From NCBI GenBank assembly GCA_024408495.1, contig JAKSUY010000003.1, positions 1-59,109 of the forward strand: 59,109 nt of DNA. The letters are read 5' to 3'. Shown in pieces: positions 1 through 7,224 of the stretch; positions within the stretch are counted from its first letter, which is position 1; the number at the start of each line of letters is the position of its first letter. A program made the position numbers and the translations under genes. The notes under the pieces were generated by a model. It was not told the DNA's origin and made no database searches. It worked only from the letters and a program-made list of their open reading frames with translations. This stretch comes from Bacilli bacterium (GTDB taxonomy: Bacteria > Bacillota_I > Bacilli_A > RFN20 > CAG-826).

Positions 1-410
1 AAGTGCTTAAAGAAGTTCCTAAAGTTAGAAAAGATTTAGGCTATCCACCACTAGTTACTCCATTATCCCAAATGGTTGGTACTCAAGCGGTGATGAACGT
101 TATTACTGGTGAACGTTATAAGATGGTGCCAAAAGAGATTAACGATTATCTACATGGTAAGTATGGTAAATCACCTGGAGAAGTTAATGCAGAAATCCGT
201 AAGAAGATTATTGGTGATGATAAGGTCATTACTTATCGTCCAGCGGATGATTTAAAACCAGAATTCAAAGAATTAAAGAAGAAATATAAGAAGATCGCTA
301 AGACCGATGAAGATGTGCTTTCATTAGCGTTATTCCCAGAAGTCGCAATGAAATTCTTTGAGCAAAAAAAGGCTGATAAAAAGCCCACTAAGATTAAGGT
401 GAAGGCATAA
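1..410 (+). CDS. oadA: Biotin-dependent decarboxylase/carboxylase carboxyltransferase subunit, C-terminal part (partial)
   Basis: This is the 3' end of a gene entering from the left edge; the frame is open from base 3 and the true start lies outside. The visible 135 residues match the C-terminal PYC_OADA region of oxaloacetate decarboxylase alpha and pyruvate carboxylase carboxyltransferases (VTPLSQMVGTQAVMNV, then GKYGKSPGEV). The protein ends in a Lys-rich tail with no biotinyl domain, because the biotin carrier is a separate gene two positions downstream. The gamma, carrier and beta genes that follow make a membrane Na+-pumping decarboxylase, most likely for oxaloacetate, the best interpretation. 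The substrate cannot be read from this fragment; methylmalonyl-CoA decarboxylase is less likely because its alpha subunit belongs to another family. Confidence 0.9.
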   Translation, partial: VLKEVPKVRKDLGYPPLVTPLSQMVGTQAVMNVITGERYKMVPKEINDYLHGKYGKSPGEVNAEIRKKIIGDDKVITYRPADDLKPEFKELKKKYKKIAKTDEDVLSLALFPEVAMKFFEQKKADKKPTKIKVKA

Positions 411-411
411 T

Positions 412-711
412 ATGGTATTTCAAGGTATTTGGCCATCTGGTGACTTTAGCGCAGTTGATGCATTAATTGTGAGTGCAATTGCAATTGTTATTGTTTTTTT
501 AGTTTTAATTATCGTGATTTTAATTACACACGGCATTACGGTTGCGCAAGATAAAGCCGATAGCGTTGTGCAAATTAAACCACGTCCAGAAAACAAAATC
601 TTAGAAGACGATAAAGATGCTGTAGCAGCGGTTTTAGCCGCTACGATTGACTTCCATAAAGAGACTGGTAAAAATCCAGAAGTCAAAAGCATCGAAAGAA
701 TTGATGAATAA
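412..711 (+). CDS. oadG: Na+-pumping decarboxylase gamma chain (OadG family)
   Basis: A 99-residue protein with one membrane span (about residues 18-42, rich in I and V) followed by a polar, charged C-terminal half. This is the architecture of OadG, the small subunit that holds the alpha and beta subunits of sodium-translocating decarboxylases together at the membrane. The start ATG lies one base after the stop of the upstream carboxyltransferase gene, so translation is probably coupled. Family assignment rests on size, topology and operon position between the carboxyltransferase and biotin-carrier genes, since OadG sequences are poorly conserved. Confidence 0.8.
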   Translation: MVFQGIWPSGDFSAVDALIVSAIAIVIVFLVLIIVILITHGITVAQDKADSVVQIKPRPENKILEDDKDAVAAVLAATIDFHKETGKNPEVKSIERIDE

Positions 712-723
712 AAGGAGATAGAT

Positions 724-1083
724 ATGAAAATCTACAAAATCAAAGTAAACGGGAAGACTTATAAAGTCGAACTCGAAGCAATGGAAGAAGTTAAAAGCGC
801 AAATAGCGCTGCTCCTGTTGCAGTTAAGAAAGAAGAAAAGAAAGCGGCGGCTCCAGTATCAACTGGTGAAGGTCATGAAGTCTTAGCGCCGATTCAAGGT
901 ATGTTATTAAAATACAAAGTTAAAGTCGGCGATAAGGTAAAGAAAGGCGATGTCCTTTTACTCATCGAAGCGATGAAATTAGAAAACGAGGTTTGTGCGC
1001 CTTGTGATGGAGTTGTTAGTGAAATCGTTGCCCAAGCTGGCAATATGGTCACTAATAAACAATTATTATTAAAGATTAAGTAG
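724..1083 (+). CDS. Biotin carboxyl carrier protein of the decarboxylase
   Basis: A 119-residue protein with a short N-terminal beta segment, an Ala/Pro/Lys-rich flexible linker (about residues 25-50) and a C-terminal biotinyl domain from about residue 50. The biotin attachment motif EAMKLEN is present with the acceptor lysine at residue 85. It carries CO2 as carboxybiotin from the carboxyltransferase to the membrane beta subunit. An AGGAG-type ribosome site lies just before the ATG. The stop is 4 bases before oadB. A minimal biotin ligase is encoded about 8.5 kb downstream at 9562. Confidence 0.93.
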   Translation: MKIYKIKVNGKTYKVELEAMEEVKSANSAAPVAVKKEEKKAAAPVSTGEGHEVLAPIQGMLLKYKVKVGDKVKKGDVLLLIEAMKLENEVCAPCDGVVSEIVAQAGNMVTNKQLLLKIK

Positions 1084-1087
1084 TTTT

Positions 1088-2437
1088 ATGGCGTTTTGGA
1101 ACACAATAGTTGAATTCTTCAAACAATCTGGCATTGCCGGCTTCTTTGTTAGCGGCGGCTGGAAGAATTTAATCATGATTGTTCTCGCCTTAATTCTATT
1201 GTTCTTAGCTATTAAAAAAGACTTTGAACCATATTTATTACTTCCAATCGCATTTGGTATGCTGCTCGTTAACATTCCTTTTGCAGGGCAAGAAGTATTT
1301 AAAGGCGGGACTGCGTATAACTTAGCTGGATTTGCTAGCGTTGCTGGCATTCAGTCTGGTAGTGCTGATTATACGATACTCACACAAATATTTGAGTCGC
1401 TAGGCGGGGTAGATGGCAAATACACTGTAAAGGCCATTTACACGACAGCGTTTGATTTCCCGGGCATGACACAAACTTTAAAAGATGCAATTATCAATGC
1501 TTATAATAGCGACTGCACAGGTCTATTAGGCTGGTTATACTACGGAGTTAAGTTAGGTATCTATCCATGTCTTATCTTCCTCTGTATTGGTGCAACCACT
1601 GACTTTGGTCCATTAATCAGCAATAAGAAAACAATGTTATTAGGTGCCGCTGCACAAATCGGTATCTTTATTACATTCATCGGTGCTATCTTACTTAAAT
1701 TCACACCACAAGAAGCAGGCGCAATTGGTATTATTGGTGGCGCAGATGGTCCAACCGCTATCTTAGTCACTACTAATTTAGCCCCTGCTTTATTACCATC
1801 TATTTCAATTGCGGCTTATTCGTATATGGCATTAGTACCAGTGATTCAACCACCAATTATAAAATTATTAACAACTAAAAAAGAACGTTTAATTAGAATG
1901 GATGCAAACATTAAACCGGTTAGCAAACGGGAAAGAATCATGTTCCCTATCATCGTGTCTTTAGTTGTTATTTTACTTGTCCCAAGTTGCGCACCTTTAA
2001 TCGGTTGCTTAATGCTTGGTAACTTAATTAAAGAATCTGGCGTTGTTCCTAACATCACACATACCTTATCAAACGGATTACTTTACACCGTGACCATTCT
2101 TTTAGGTCTTTGCGTTGGCGCAACTGCGACGGCTGAAAGTTTCTTAACTATCCAAACCATTGAAATATTTGCTTTAGGTATATTTGCTTTCGCTATCGCT
2201 ACTGCAGGTGGTGTTCTTGGTGGTAAATTAATGTGTGTAGCCACAAAGGGTAAAGTTAACCCAATGATTGGTGCTGCTGGTGTTAGCGCAGTTCCAATGG
2301 CAGCACGTGTTGTTCATAAGATGGGACAAAAAGAAGATCCAGAAAACTTCTTACTTATGCACGCGATGGGACCAAATGTCGCCGGTGTTATCGGTTCAGC
2401 CGTAGCAGCAGGTGTCTTACTCTTATTATTTAAATAA
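1088..2437 (+). CDS. oadB: Na+-transporting decarboxylase beta subunit
   Basis: A 449-residue polytopic membrane protein of the OadB/MmdB family, which decarboxylates carboxybiotin and couples this to Na+ export. Family signatures are visible: CIGATTDFGPLISNKKT, GIIGGADGPTAI, and the late GATATAESFL segment that contributes to the ion path. It is somewhat longer than most family members; an extra stretch lies between the first hydrophobic segments (about residues 75-145). It is the last gene of the decarboxylase operon; the next gene begins 55 bases later with a different functional theme. Confidence 0.93.
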   Translation: MAFWNTIVEFFKQSGIAGFFVSGGWKNLIMIVLALILLFLAIKKDFEPYLLLPIAFGMLLVNIPFAGQEVFKGGTAYNLAGFASVAGIQSGSADYTILTQIFESLGGVDGKYTVKAIYTTAFDFPGMTQTLKDAIINAYNSDCTGLLGWLYYGVKLGIYPCLIFLCIGATTDFGPLISNKKTMLLGAAAQIGIFITFIGAILLKFTPQEAGAIGIIGGADGPTAILVTTNLAPALLPSISIAAYSYMALVPVIQPPIIKLLTTKKERLIRMDANIKPVSKRERIMFPIIVSLVVILLVPSCAPLIGCLMLGNLIKESGVVPNITHTLSNGLLYTVTILLGLCVGATATAESFLTIQTIEIFALGIFAFAIATAGGVLGGKLMCVATKGKVNPMIGAAGVSAVPMAARVVHKMGQKEDPENFLLMHAMGPNVAGVIGSAVAAGVLLLLFK

Positions 2438-2492
2438 TAGGTTATATTAATATTTAATGATTGGCTATTTTTGTTTTACAATTAAATAGTCT

Positions 2493-3770
2493 ATGAATAA
2501 GACAGTTATTCAATATAACTATAAAAAAGACACTATCACTAATACTATTGCACAGATTTTGTATTTAGTGGTTTTATGGCTAATGACCATTATCACTCCA
2601 CGACTTAGCACAAGTGCGGATGCTGGCATTTTTACAATTGCATTATCCGTAAGTAATATATGCACTGCTATTGCCACTTATAGTATTAATTTCTTTATTG
2701 CCAGTGATATCAAACATAAGTATGGTGATCAACATTATTTCTTCTTTGGATTAATGTCTACCACCCTTTCTTTGTTAGTCTCGTTTGTTATCACTTTATC
2801 ATTCGGTTATCATTACGATAGCTTCTTATTTTGGGCAGTTATTCTTTATTATTTATTTAAATGTGCTGAGAATATCACCATTATTATTACTGCTAATATG
2901 CAAAGAGCTGGCAAATTATATATTTCTTCCTATGCGTTAATGATTAAAGCGATTATTTGTTTATTAATCTTTACCTTAACTTTATTTTTAAGTCGTAATT
3001 TGGTTTTAACGTTTGGATTATTGATGGGATTTAGTTTACTTTATTTAATTTTTGTAGATTGTCGATTATTAAAGAAGTATACAAATGTCGATTATTCAAT
3101 TAACAAGATTATTTTAAAAACATCATTATTTATTTTTATTGCTGCTTTGCCAACGTTTATCTATGGAATTACTTTTGCCAGCATTGTTTCTTATCCACGA
3201 TTAATCCTTCAACAAGTTACCAGTAAAGAAATCGTTGGTTATTTTGGTTCAATGGCTGCAGTTGCTACTTTAATTCAAAGCGGATTAAGCGCTTTATTTA
3301 TGCCGTTTCTACCACTTATAAGCAACTATTATGCTGAACACAAATATAAGCAATTATTAAAACTACTATTAATATTCGTTCTATTTATTGTCATTATCAC
3401 TATGATTGCCTTCATCTGCTCTCTTTTCTTAGATAAATGGTTAATGGGTATTATTTATCCCGCCGATCAAGAAGCCATTAATTACGCTATTTACTTTAGA
3501 TGGATTATCTTAATTAACGGTCTACAAGCATTTGTAATTTTAGTTTGTTTAACAATGATAAGTTTGAGAACATTAATCCCTTTGGCAATCATTTCCATTG
3601 TTAGTCTAGCTTTAATGTTTTTAACTTCTCATTTATTAATTCCTGATTATCTCATTATGGGAGTTATTTATAGTTATTCAATTAGTTATGGCTTAATGGC
3701 ATTAGCAGGAATAGTAATTATTTATTTGGCGTTAAAAGATAAATTATCCACTAAAATGATTACTTATTAA
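2493..3770 (+). CDS. Wzx/MATE-type polysaccharide flippase
   Basis: A 425-residue hydrophobic protein with about 12 predicted membrane spans, starting with a short cytoplasmic N-terminus (KTVIQYNYKKD) and a first helix rich in L, V and W. Overall composition and the N-terminal TIITPRLSTSADAGIFTIALS segment fit the polysaccharide transporter (Wzx/RfbX, MOP superfamily) that flips lipid-linked oligosaccharides across the membrane. Neighbours are a LicC-like nucleotidyltransferase, LicD and a GT-C glycosyltransferase, which supports a surface-glycan role. There is no clear Shine-Dalgarno sequence upstream; a TACAAT hexamer ends 10 bases before the ATG. Confidence 0.75.
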   Translation: MNKTVIQYNYKKDTITNTIAQILYLVVLWLMTIITPRLSTSADAGIFTIALSVSNICTAIATYSINFFIASDIKHKYGDQHYFFFGLMSTTLSLLVSFVITLSFGYHYDSFLFWAVILYYLFKCAENITIIITANMQRAGKLYISSYALMIKAIICLLIFTLTLFLSRNLVLTFGLLMGFSLLYLIFVDCRLLKKYTNVDYSINKIILKTSLFIFIAALPTFIYGITFASIVSYPRLILQQVTSKEIVGYFGSMAAVATLIQSGLSALFMPFLPLISNYYAEHKYKQLLKLLLIFVLFIVIITMIAFICSLFLDKWLMGIIYPADQEAINYAIYFRWIILINGLQAFVILVCLTMISLRTLIPLAIISIVSLALMFLTSHLLIPDYLIMGVIYSYSISYGLMALAGIVIIYLALKDKLSTKMITY

Positions 3771-3795
3771 CTAGTTAATGTTGTAAAATAAATTT

Positions 3796-4584
3796 ATGAA
3801 ATTAACTCGCAAACAATTTGAAAAATTAAATAAACGTTTTAATCAACATAAAGCTAATAAGAATGATTTAAAAACATTAGCGCCTTATCAAGTTAATAAT
3901 GCAATTATCATGGCGGCAGGAAAATCATCTAGATTCGCTCCGCTATGCTATAAAACGCCAAAGGGTTTAGTTAAAGTTAAAGGCGAAATATTGATTGAAC
4001 GACAAATCAAACAGCTCCTAGATGTTGGAATTAAAGATATCATTATTGTTTTAGGTTATAAAAAAGAAATGTATCTTAAGTTCTTGAAAAAATATCCCTT
4101 TATCAAAGTCATCATTAATAACAAATATATTCAAAGAAATAACATAGAGTCTCTCTATTTAGCGCGCAAATATATTCGTAACACCTATATTTGTTCATGC
4201 GATGATTATTTTACCATCAATCCATTTTCTCATTATGAATACGAGGCCTATTATGCAGGTACTCCCGGCGGAGAAACATTCGATGAATTTTATATGGATT
4301 TAGATAAACTTGGATATATTAAAAGCATCCGTTTAAAACTTAAAAAAGGTAACATCATGTTTGGCCACGCTTTTTGGAATGAAACGTTTTCTAAAGCGAT
4401 GCTCAAATTAATAGATGAGAAGCATACTACCAAAAAATATAGCCAAAAACTGTGGGATGTTTTGCTAATGGATTATTTAAAGAAATTGCCTCCAATGTAT
4501 GGAAAACTATATCCTAATGGCGTTATTAATGAATTCGACACAGTAGCGGATTTAGCTAAGTTCGATAAAGCTTATGATCAATAA
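3796..4584 (+). CDS. LicC-like phosphocholine cytidylyltransferase / sugar nucleotidyltransferase
   Basis: A 262-residue protein. After about 33 N-terminal residues that are basic and helical, the nucleotidyltransferase core begins with NNAIIMAAGKSSRFAPLCYKTPK (GxGxRxxP-type nucleotide loop plus lysine), followed by CSCDDYFT (metal-binding Asp) and a C-terminal NEFDTVADLAKFD segment resembling LicC. LicC activates phosphocholine to CDP-choline for decoration of surface glycans. The convergent neighbour encodes LicD, the transferase that would use this product, and the two genes overlap by 7 bases. No Shine-Dalgarno is present: a TAAAAT box lies 6 bases before the ATG. Another NTP-sugar activating enzyme of the same fold is the main alternative. 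Confidence 0.75.
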   Translation: MKLTRKQFEKLNKRFNQHKANKNDLKTLAPYQVNNAIIMAAGKSSRFAPLCYKTPKGLVKVKGEILIERQIKQLLDVGIKDIIIVLGYKKEMYLKFLKKYPFIKVIINNKYIQRNNIESLYLARKYIRNTYICSCDDYFTINPFSHYEYEAYYAGTPGGETFDEFYMDLDKLGYIKSIRLKLKKGNIMFGHAFWNETFSKAMLKLIDEKHTTKKYSQKLWDVLLMDYLKKLPPMYGKLYPNGVINEFDTVADLAKFDKAYDQ

Positions 4585-5462
4585 TATTTATTTAAACTAT
4601 CTTGGTTAAACCCATTTATTTTAAAGTGCGATATATACTTACTATTATCGATAATTGGCGTTAAATAATTTTCTCCATATAGTTGCTTTAAAATAACTTC
4701 ATAATCAACAAAACAAGGTAAATGAATTTTGCTAAATTCTTTAATATCAATATGTTGAAAGTTAGCGGGATTAAAAATAAATTTTAAATCAAGCATACTT
4801 CCGGTATCGCAATAAGAATATTTCTTTTTATGTTGATACTTTTTACAAATTTTATAGTAATGGTTTAACAAAAGATTCAAATTAAATAGTTTTCCGAAGA
4901 AACGGAAGAAACGGAAGCCAGCGCGTTGGATGAACGGAATTTTGATATCTTTAAATTGATGATTACCATGCGCTGAACATAATGCATAAATAATCTTTAA
5001 ACGAAGAGTAAATAATTTAAAAAACATTTTATTTTTAGGCGCTTTATCTAATACAAATAAGTCAACACGAGGATATTCCATATATAGCGTATTATTAAAT
5101 TCATCTTTTGCTTCATATTTATTCTTTTTAAGAATAATTTTAGGAATTAAATCAACGAATTTGCCTTGATAAGAAAACGCTGTTATTAGGCGAAACGGTG
5201 CTTTGCTCTCTTTTTGCCACACACCTATTAAACGTTCGTAATTATCACGAGTTATAAAAATATCACTATCATCATCCCACGGGATAAATCCTTTATGGCG
5301 GATTTGGCCAAGCATCGTTCCATACGCAGTTGAATATTGGATATTATGCAATTTAGCAATTCGATCAAATTCACTCAAAATATCAATTAAATCATTATGG
5401 AGTTCTACTAGACCACATTCTTTTTCAATTTGTTGGTCTTTACTAATTGAATATTCTTCCAT
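4578..5462 (-). CDS. licD: LicD-family phosphocholine (nucleotidyl) transferase
   Basis: A 294-residue LicD-family protein. The fold signature is clear: STAYGTMLGQIRHKGFIPWDDDSDI with the catalytic Asp cluster at residues 63-67, and a conserved LHNDLIDILSEFDRI helix before it. LicD enzymes transfer phosphocholine, or phosphoribitol-type groups in related members, onto sugars of teichoic acids, glycolipids or capsules. The gene is convergent with the LicC-like gene and ends with TGA, overlapping it by 7 bases. Upstream there is no Shine-Dalgarno; a TAAAAT box sits 7 bases before the ATG, so the mRNA may be leaderless. Confidence 0.88.
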   Translation of the reverse strand: MEEYSISKDQQIEKECGLVELHNDLIDILSEFDRIAKLHNIQYSTAYGTMLGQIRHKGFIPWDDDSDIFITRDNYERLIGVWQKESKAPFRLITAFSYQGKFVDLIPKIILKKNKYEAKDEFNNTLYMEYPRVDLFVLDKAPKNKMFFKLFTLRLKIIYALCSAHGNHQFKDIKIPFIQRAGFRFFRFFGKLFNLNLLLNHYYKICKKYQHKKKYSYCDTGSMLDLKFIFNPANFQHIDIKEFSKIHLPCFVDYEVILKQLYGENYLTPIIDNSKYISHFKINGFNQDSLNKYY

Positions 5463-5513
5463 TAAAATGATTTTATCATTTTTATATCAACTAATGATAT
5501 AGTTATTTTATCT

Positions 5514-7160
5514 ATGAAATCGCTAATTAATTATATTAAGCGCGACAAAATTAATTCCCTTTTGTTATTAGTATCTTTAATTTGGTTTATTGTCGTTATG
5601 GCAATCGTAGGCGCAGATTTCTTTAGTCGCTTTTCAGTTGAACTAGAGGAAGGGGTTCGTGAAGATGGTTCTTTATACTACATGGTTGGAAAAGGCATCG
5701 TTAACGGCTACACACCCTATGTCGATTTTTTTGAAACGAAAGGGCCGTTTTTATTTTATATATGTGCTTTAGGATACCTAATTAGTGGTCCTAATAGTTA
5801 TTACGCTGTCAATGTTTTTAGTTTTATTTGCATCTTAGGAATGGCGCTGCTACCGCTCATTTTTATCGTTATTCGCTTTATCAAGAAAAAACAAAAAAAT
5901 TACCTTCGTTTTGCTGCGACCATCTTAGCGGTGTTTCCGCTTTCTTTCCTTTTAGCATCATCCGCTCAATATTTTGCTGGAAGAATTCACGCTGAAATCT
6001 TTTGCTCATTTTTTGTTTTAATTGCTTTTTTACTTCTATATCTTGTTGATGGCAAAAAGTTAAAATTTTATTCGCCGACAATATTTATAACCGGTTTATT
6101 ATTTTTCTTCGCAGCATTAAGCAAGGAGACTTTTGCATTTATTGCCGTAATCGGTGTTTTGTTTATTTGTCGTTCGAAGCGTGATTTAATTTATAAATTT
6201 TTGCTCCCATTCTCATATGGCGTTATCTTCGCACTAATTTTTTTAGCGGCAACTCAAACATTGATTCCTTATTTTACTATCTATATTAAATCAATGATTG
6301 AAATATGGCTTCCATCTCCTGATAAAGGGTATACTAATGTTCCTTTTATCATTAAAATGCTTGATTTTCCTAACGTTATTAGATTTTTGTGGGGTTTCTC
6401 TCCAATTTTAACGATTTCTATCATTATCGGTTTTCTTCTAACATACTTTTTTATTGTTAAAGATATCGCATTAGCGCATAACCATTCGACTGTTATAAAC
6501 GTATTAATATCTATTTGGTATTGCTTTTCATTAACGTTCATTACAACATTTGTGCTCGCACTCGGCGATCCAACATTCCTACATCAACAGGCAAGCGGAA
6601 TTCCTATTTATTATTTAATTTTGCTTTTTCTAATTGATAACGTAGCTTTTCGCTATCAATTATCGTTTAAAGCAAAAAAGCGCAGTCAACGTATCAATTT
6701 AGTAACTCCTGTCGTCTCTTTTATTAGTTGTCTCAGCATTTTCTTATTACCATCATTTGACTATAGGCAAATCGCTGGGCCATACACTCTTCAAGCTAGC
6801 AAAGAATGTGCAGTCTATGTTGATCAAGTATTAGATGCCTTAAACGAAGAGCGCTATCAATTTGTTGGAAATTTCTTCCGAGCAATATATCCCTATACAA
6901 AGCACCTACCGTATGGTCCTTGCTTTTTTCAAACTGATGCTATGCTTTCAACTAACGATAACTATTTAGCCTTAAATTTAAAATCACAAATTCAGAAAGC
7001 AAACGTAGTGATAGTAACTAATATGAATTGCGGGGTTCTAAACACCTGGATACTTAGCTATTTAAATGGTTATTTTACGACTGATGCCCCTGAAATTGTT
7101 AAAGAAATACCCAGCCCTGTTTCTTTTAGCTTTGCAAAAATTTTTTATCGCATTGTATAA
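5514..7160 (+). CDS. GT-C family membrane glycosyltransferase (ArnT/PMT-like)
   Basis: A 548-residue polytopic protein with about 11-12 hydrophobic segments. The first external loop carries GYTPYVDFFETKGPFLFY, the acidic/aromatic pattern typical of lipid-phosphate-dependent GT-C glycosyltransferases of the GT39/ArnT type, which take a sugar from a polyprenyl-phosphate carrier at the outer membrane face. The C-terminal 130 residues form a soluble domain (NEERYQFVGNFFRAIYPYTKHLP). Divergent from licD with a 51-base gap; together with the flippase and LicC/LicD it forms a surface-glycan cluster. The donor and acceptor cannot be predicted. Confidence 0.75.
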   Translation: MKSLINYIKRDKINSLLLLVSLIWFIVVMAIVGADFFSRFSVELEEGVREDGSLYYMVGKGIVNGYTPYVDFFETKGPFLFYICALGYLISGPNSYYAVNVFSFICILGMALLPLIFIVIRFIKKKQKNYLRFAATILAVFPLSFLLASSAQYFAGRIHAEIFCSFFVLIAFLLLYLVDGKKLKFYSPTIFITGLLFFFAALSKETFAFIAVIGVLFICRSKRDLIYKFLLPFSYGVIFALIFLAATQTLIPYFTIYIKSMIEIWLPSPDKGYTNVPFIIKMLDFPNVIRFLWGFSPILTISIIIGFLLTYFFIVKDIALAHNHSTVINVLISIWYCFSLTFITTFVLALGDPTFLHQQASGIPIYYLILLFLIDNVAFRYQLSFKAKKRSQRINLVTPVVSFISCLSIFLLPSFDYRQIAGPYTLQASKECAVYVDQVLDALNEERYQFVGNFFRAIYPYTKHLPYGPCFFQTDAMLSTNDNYLALNLKSQIQKANVVIVTNMNCGVLNTWILSYLNGYFTTDAPEIVKEIPSPVSFSFAKIFYRIV

Positions 7161-7167
7161 CAATGCG
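7149..7167. other. Hairpin over the 3' end of the glycosyltransferase gene
   Basis: Perfect 8-bp inverted repeat (CGCATTGT, loop ATA, ACAATGCG) covering the TAA stop of the glycosyltransferase gene. No U-tract follows on the plus strand, so it is not a textbook intrinsic terminator; it may protect the mRNA 3' end or act as a protein-binding site. Confidence 0.45.
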
Positions 7168-7224
7168 AATGTAATGTGATATACTATGCTATAGTATCCA
7201 TAATTTATTTCAAGGAGATAAAAT

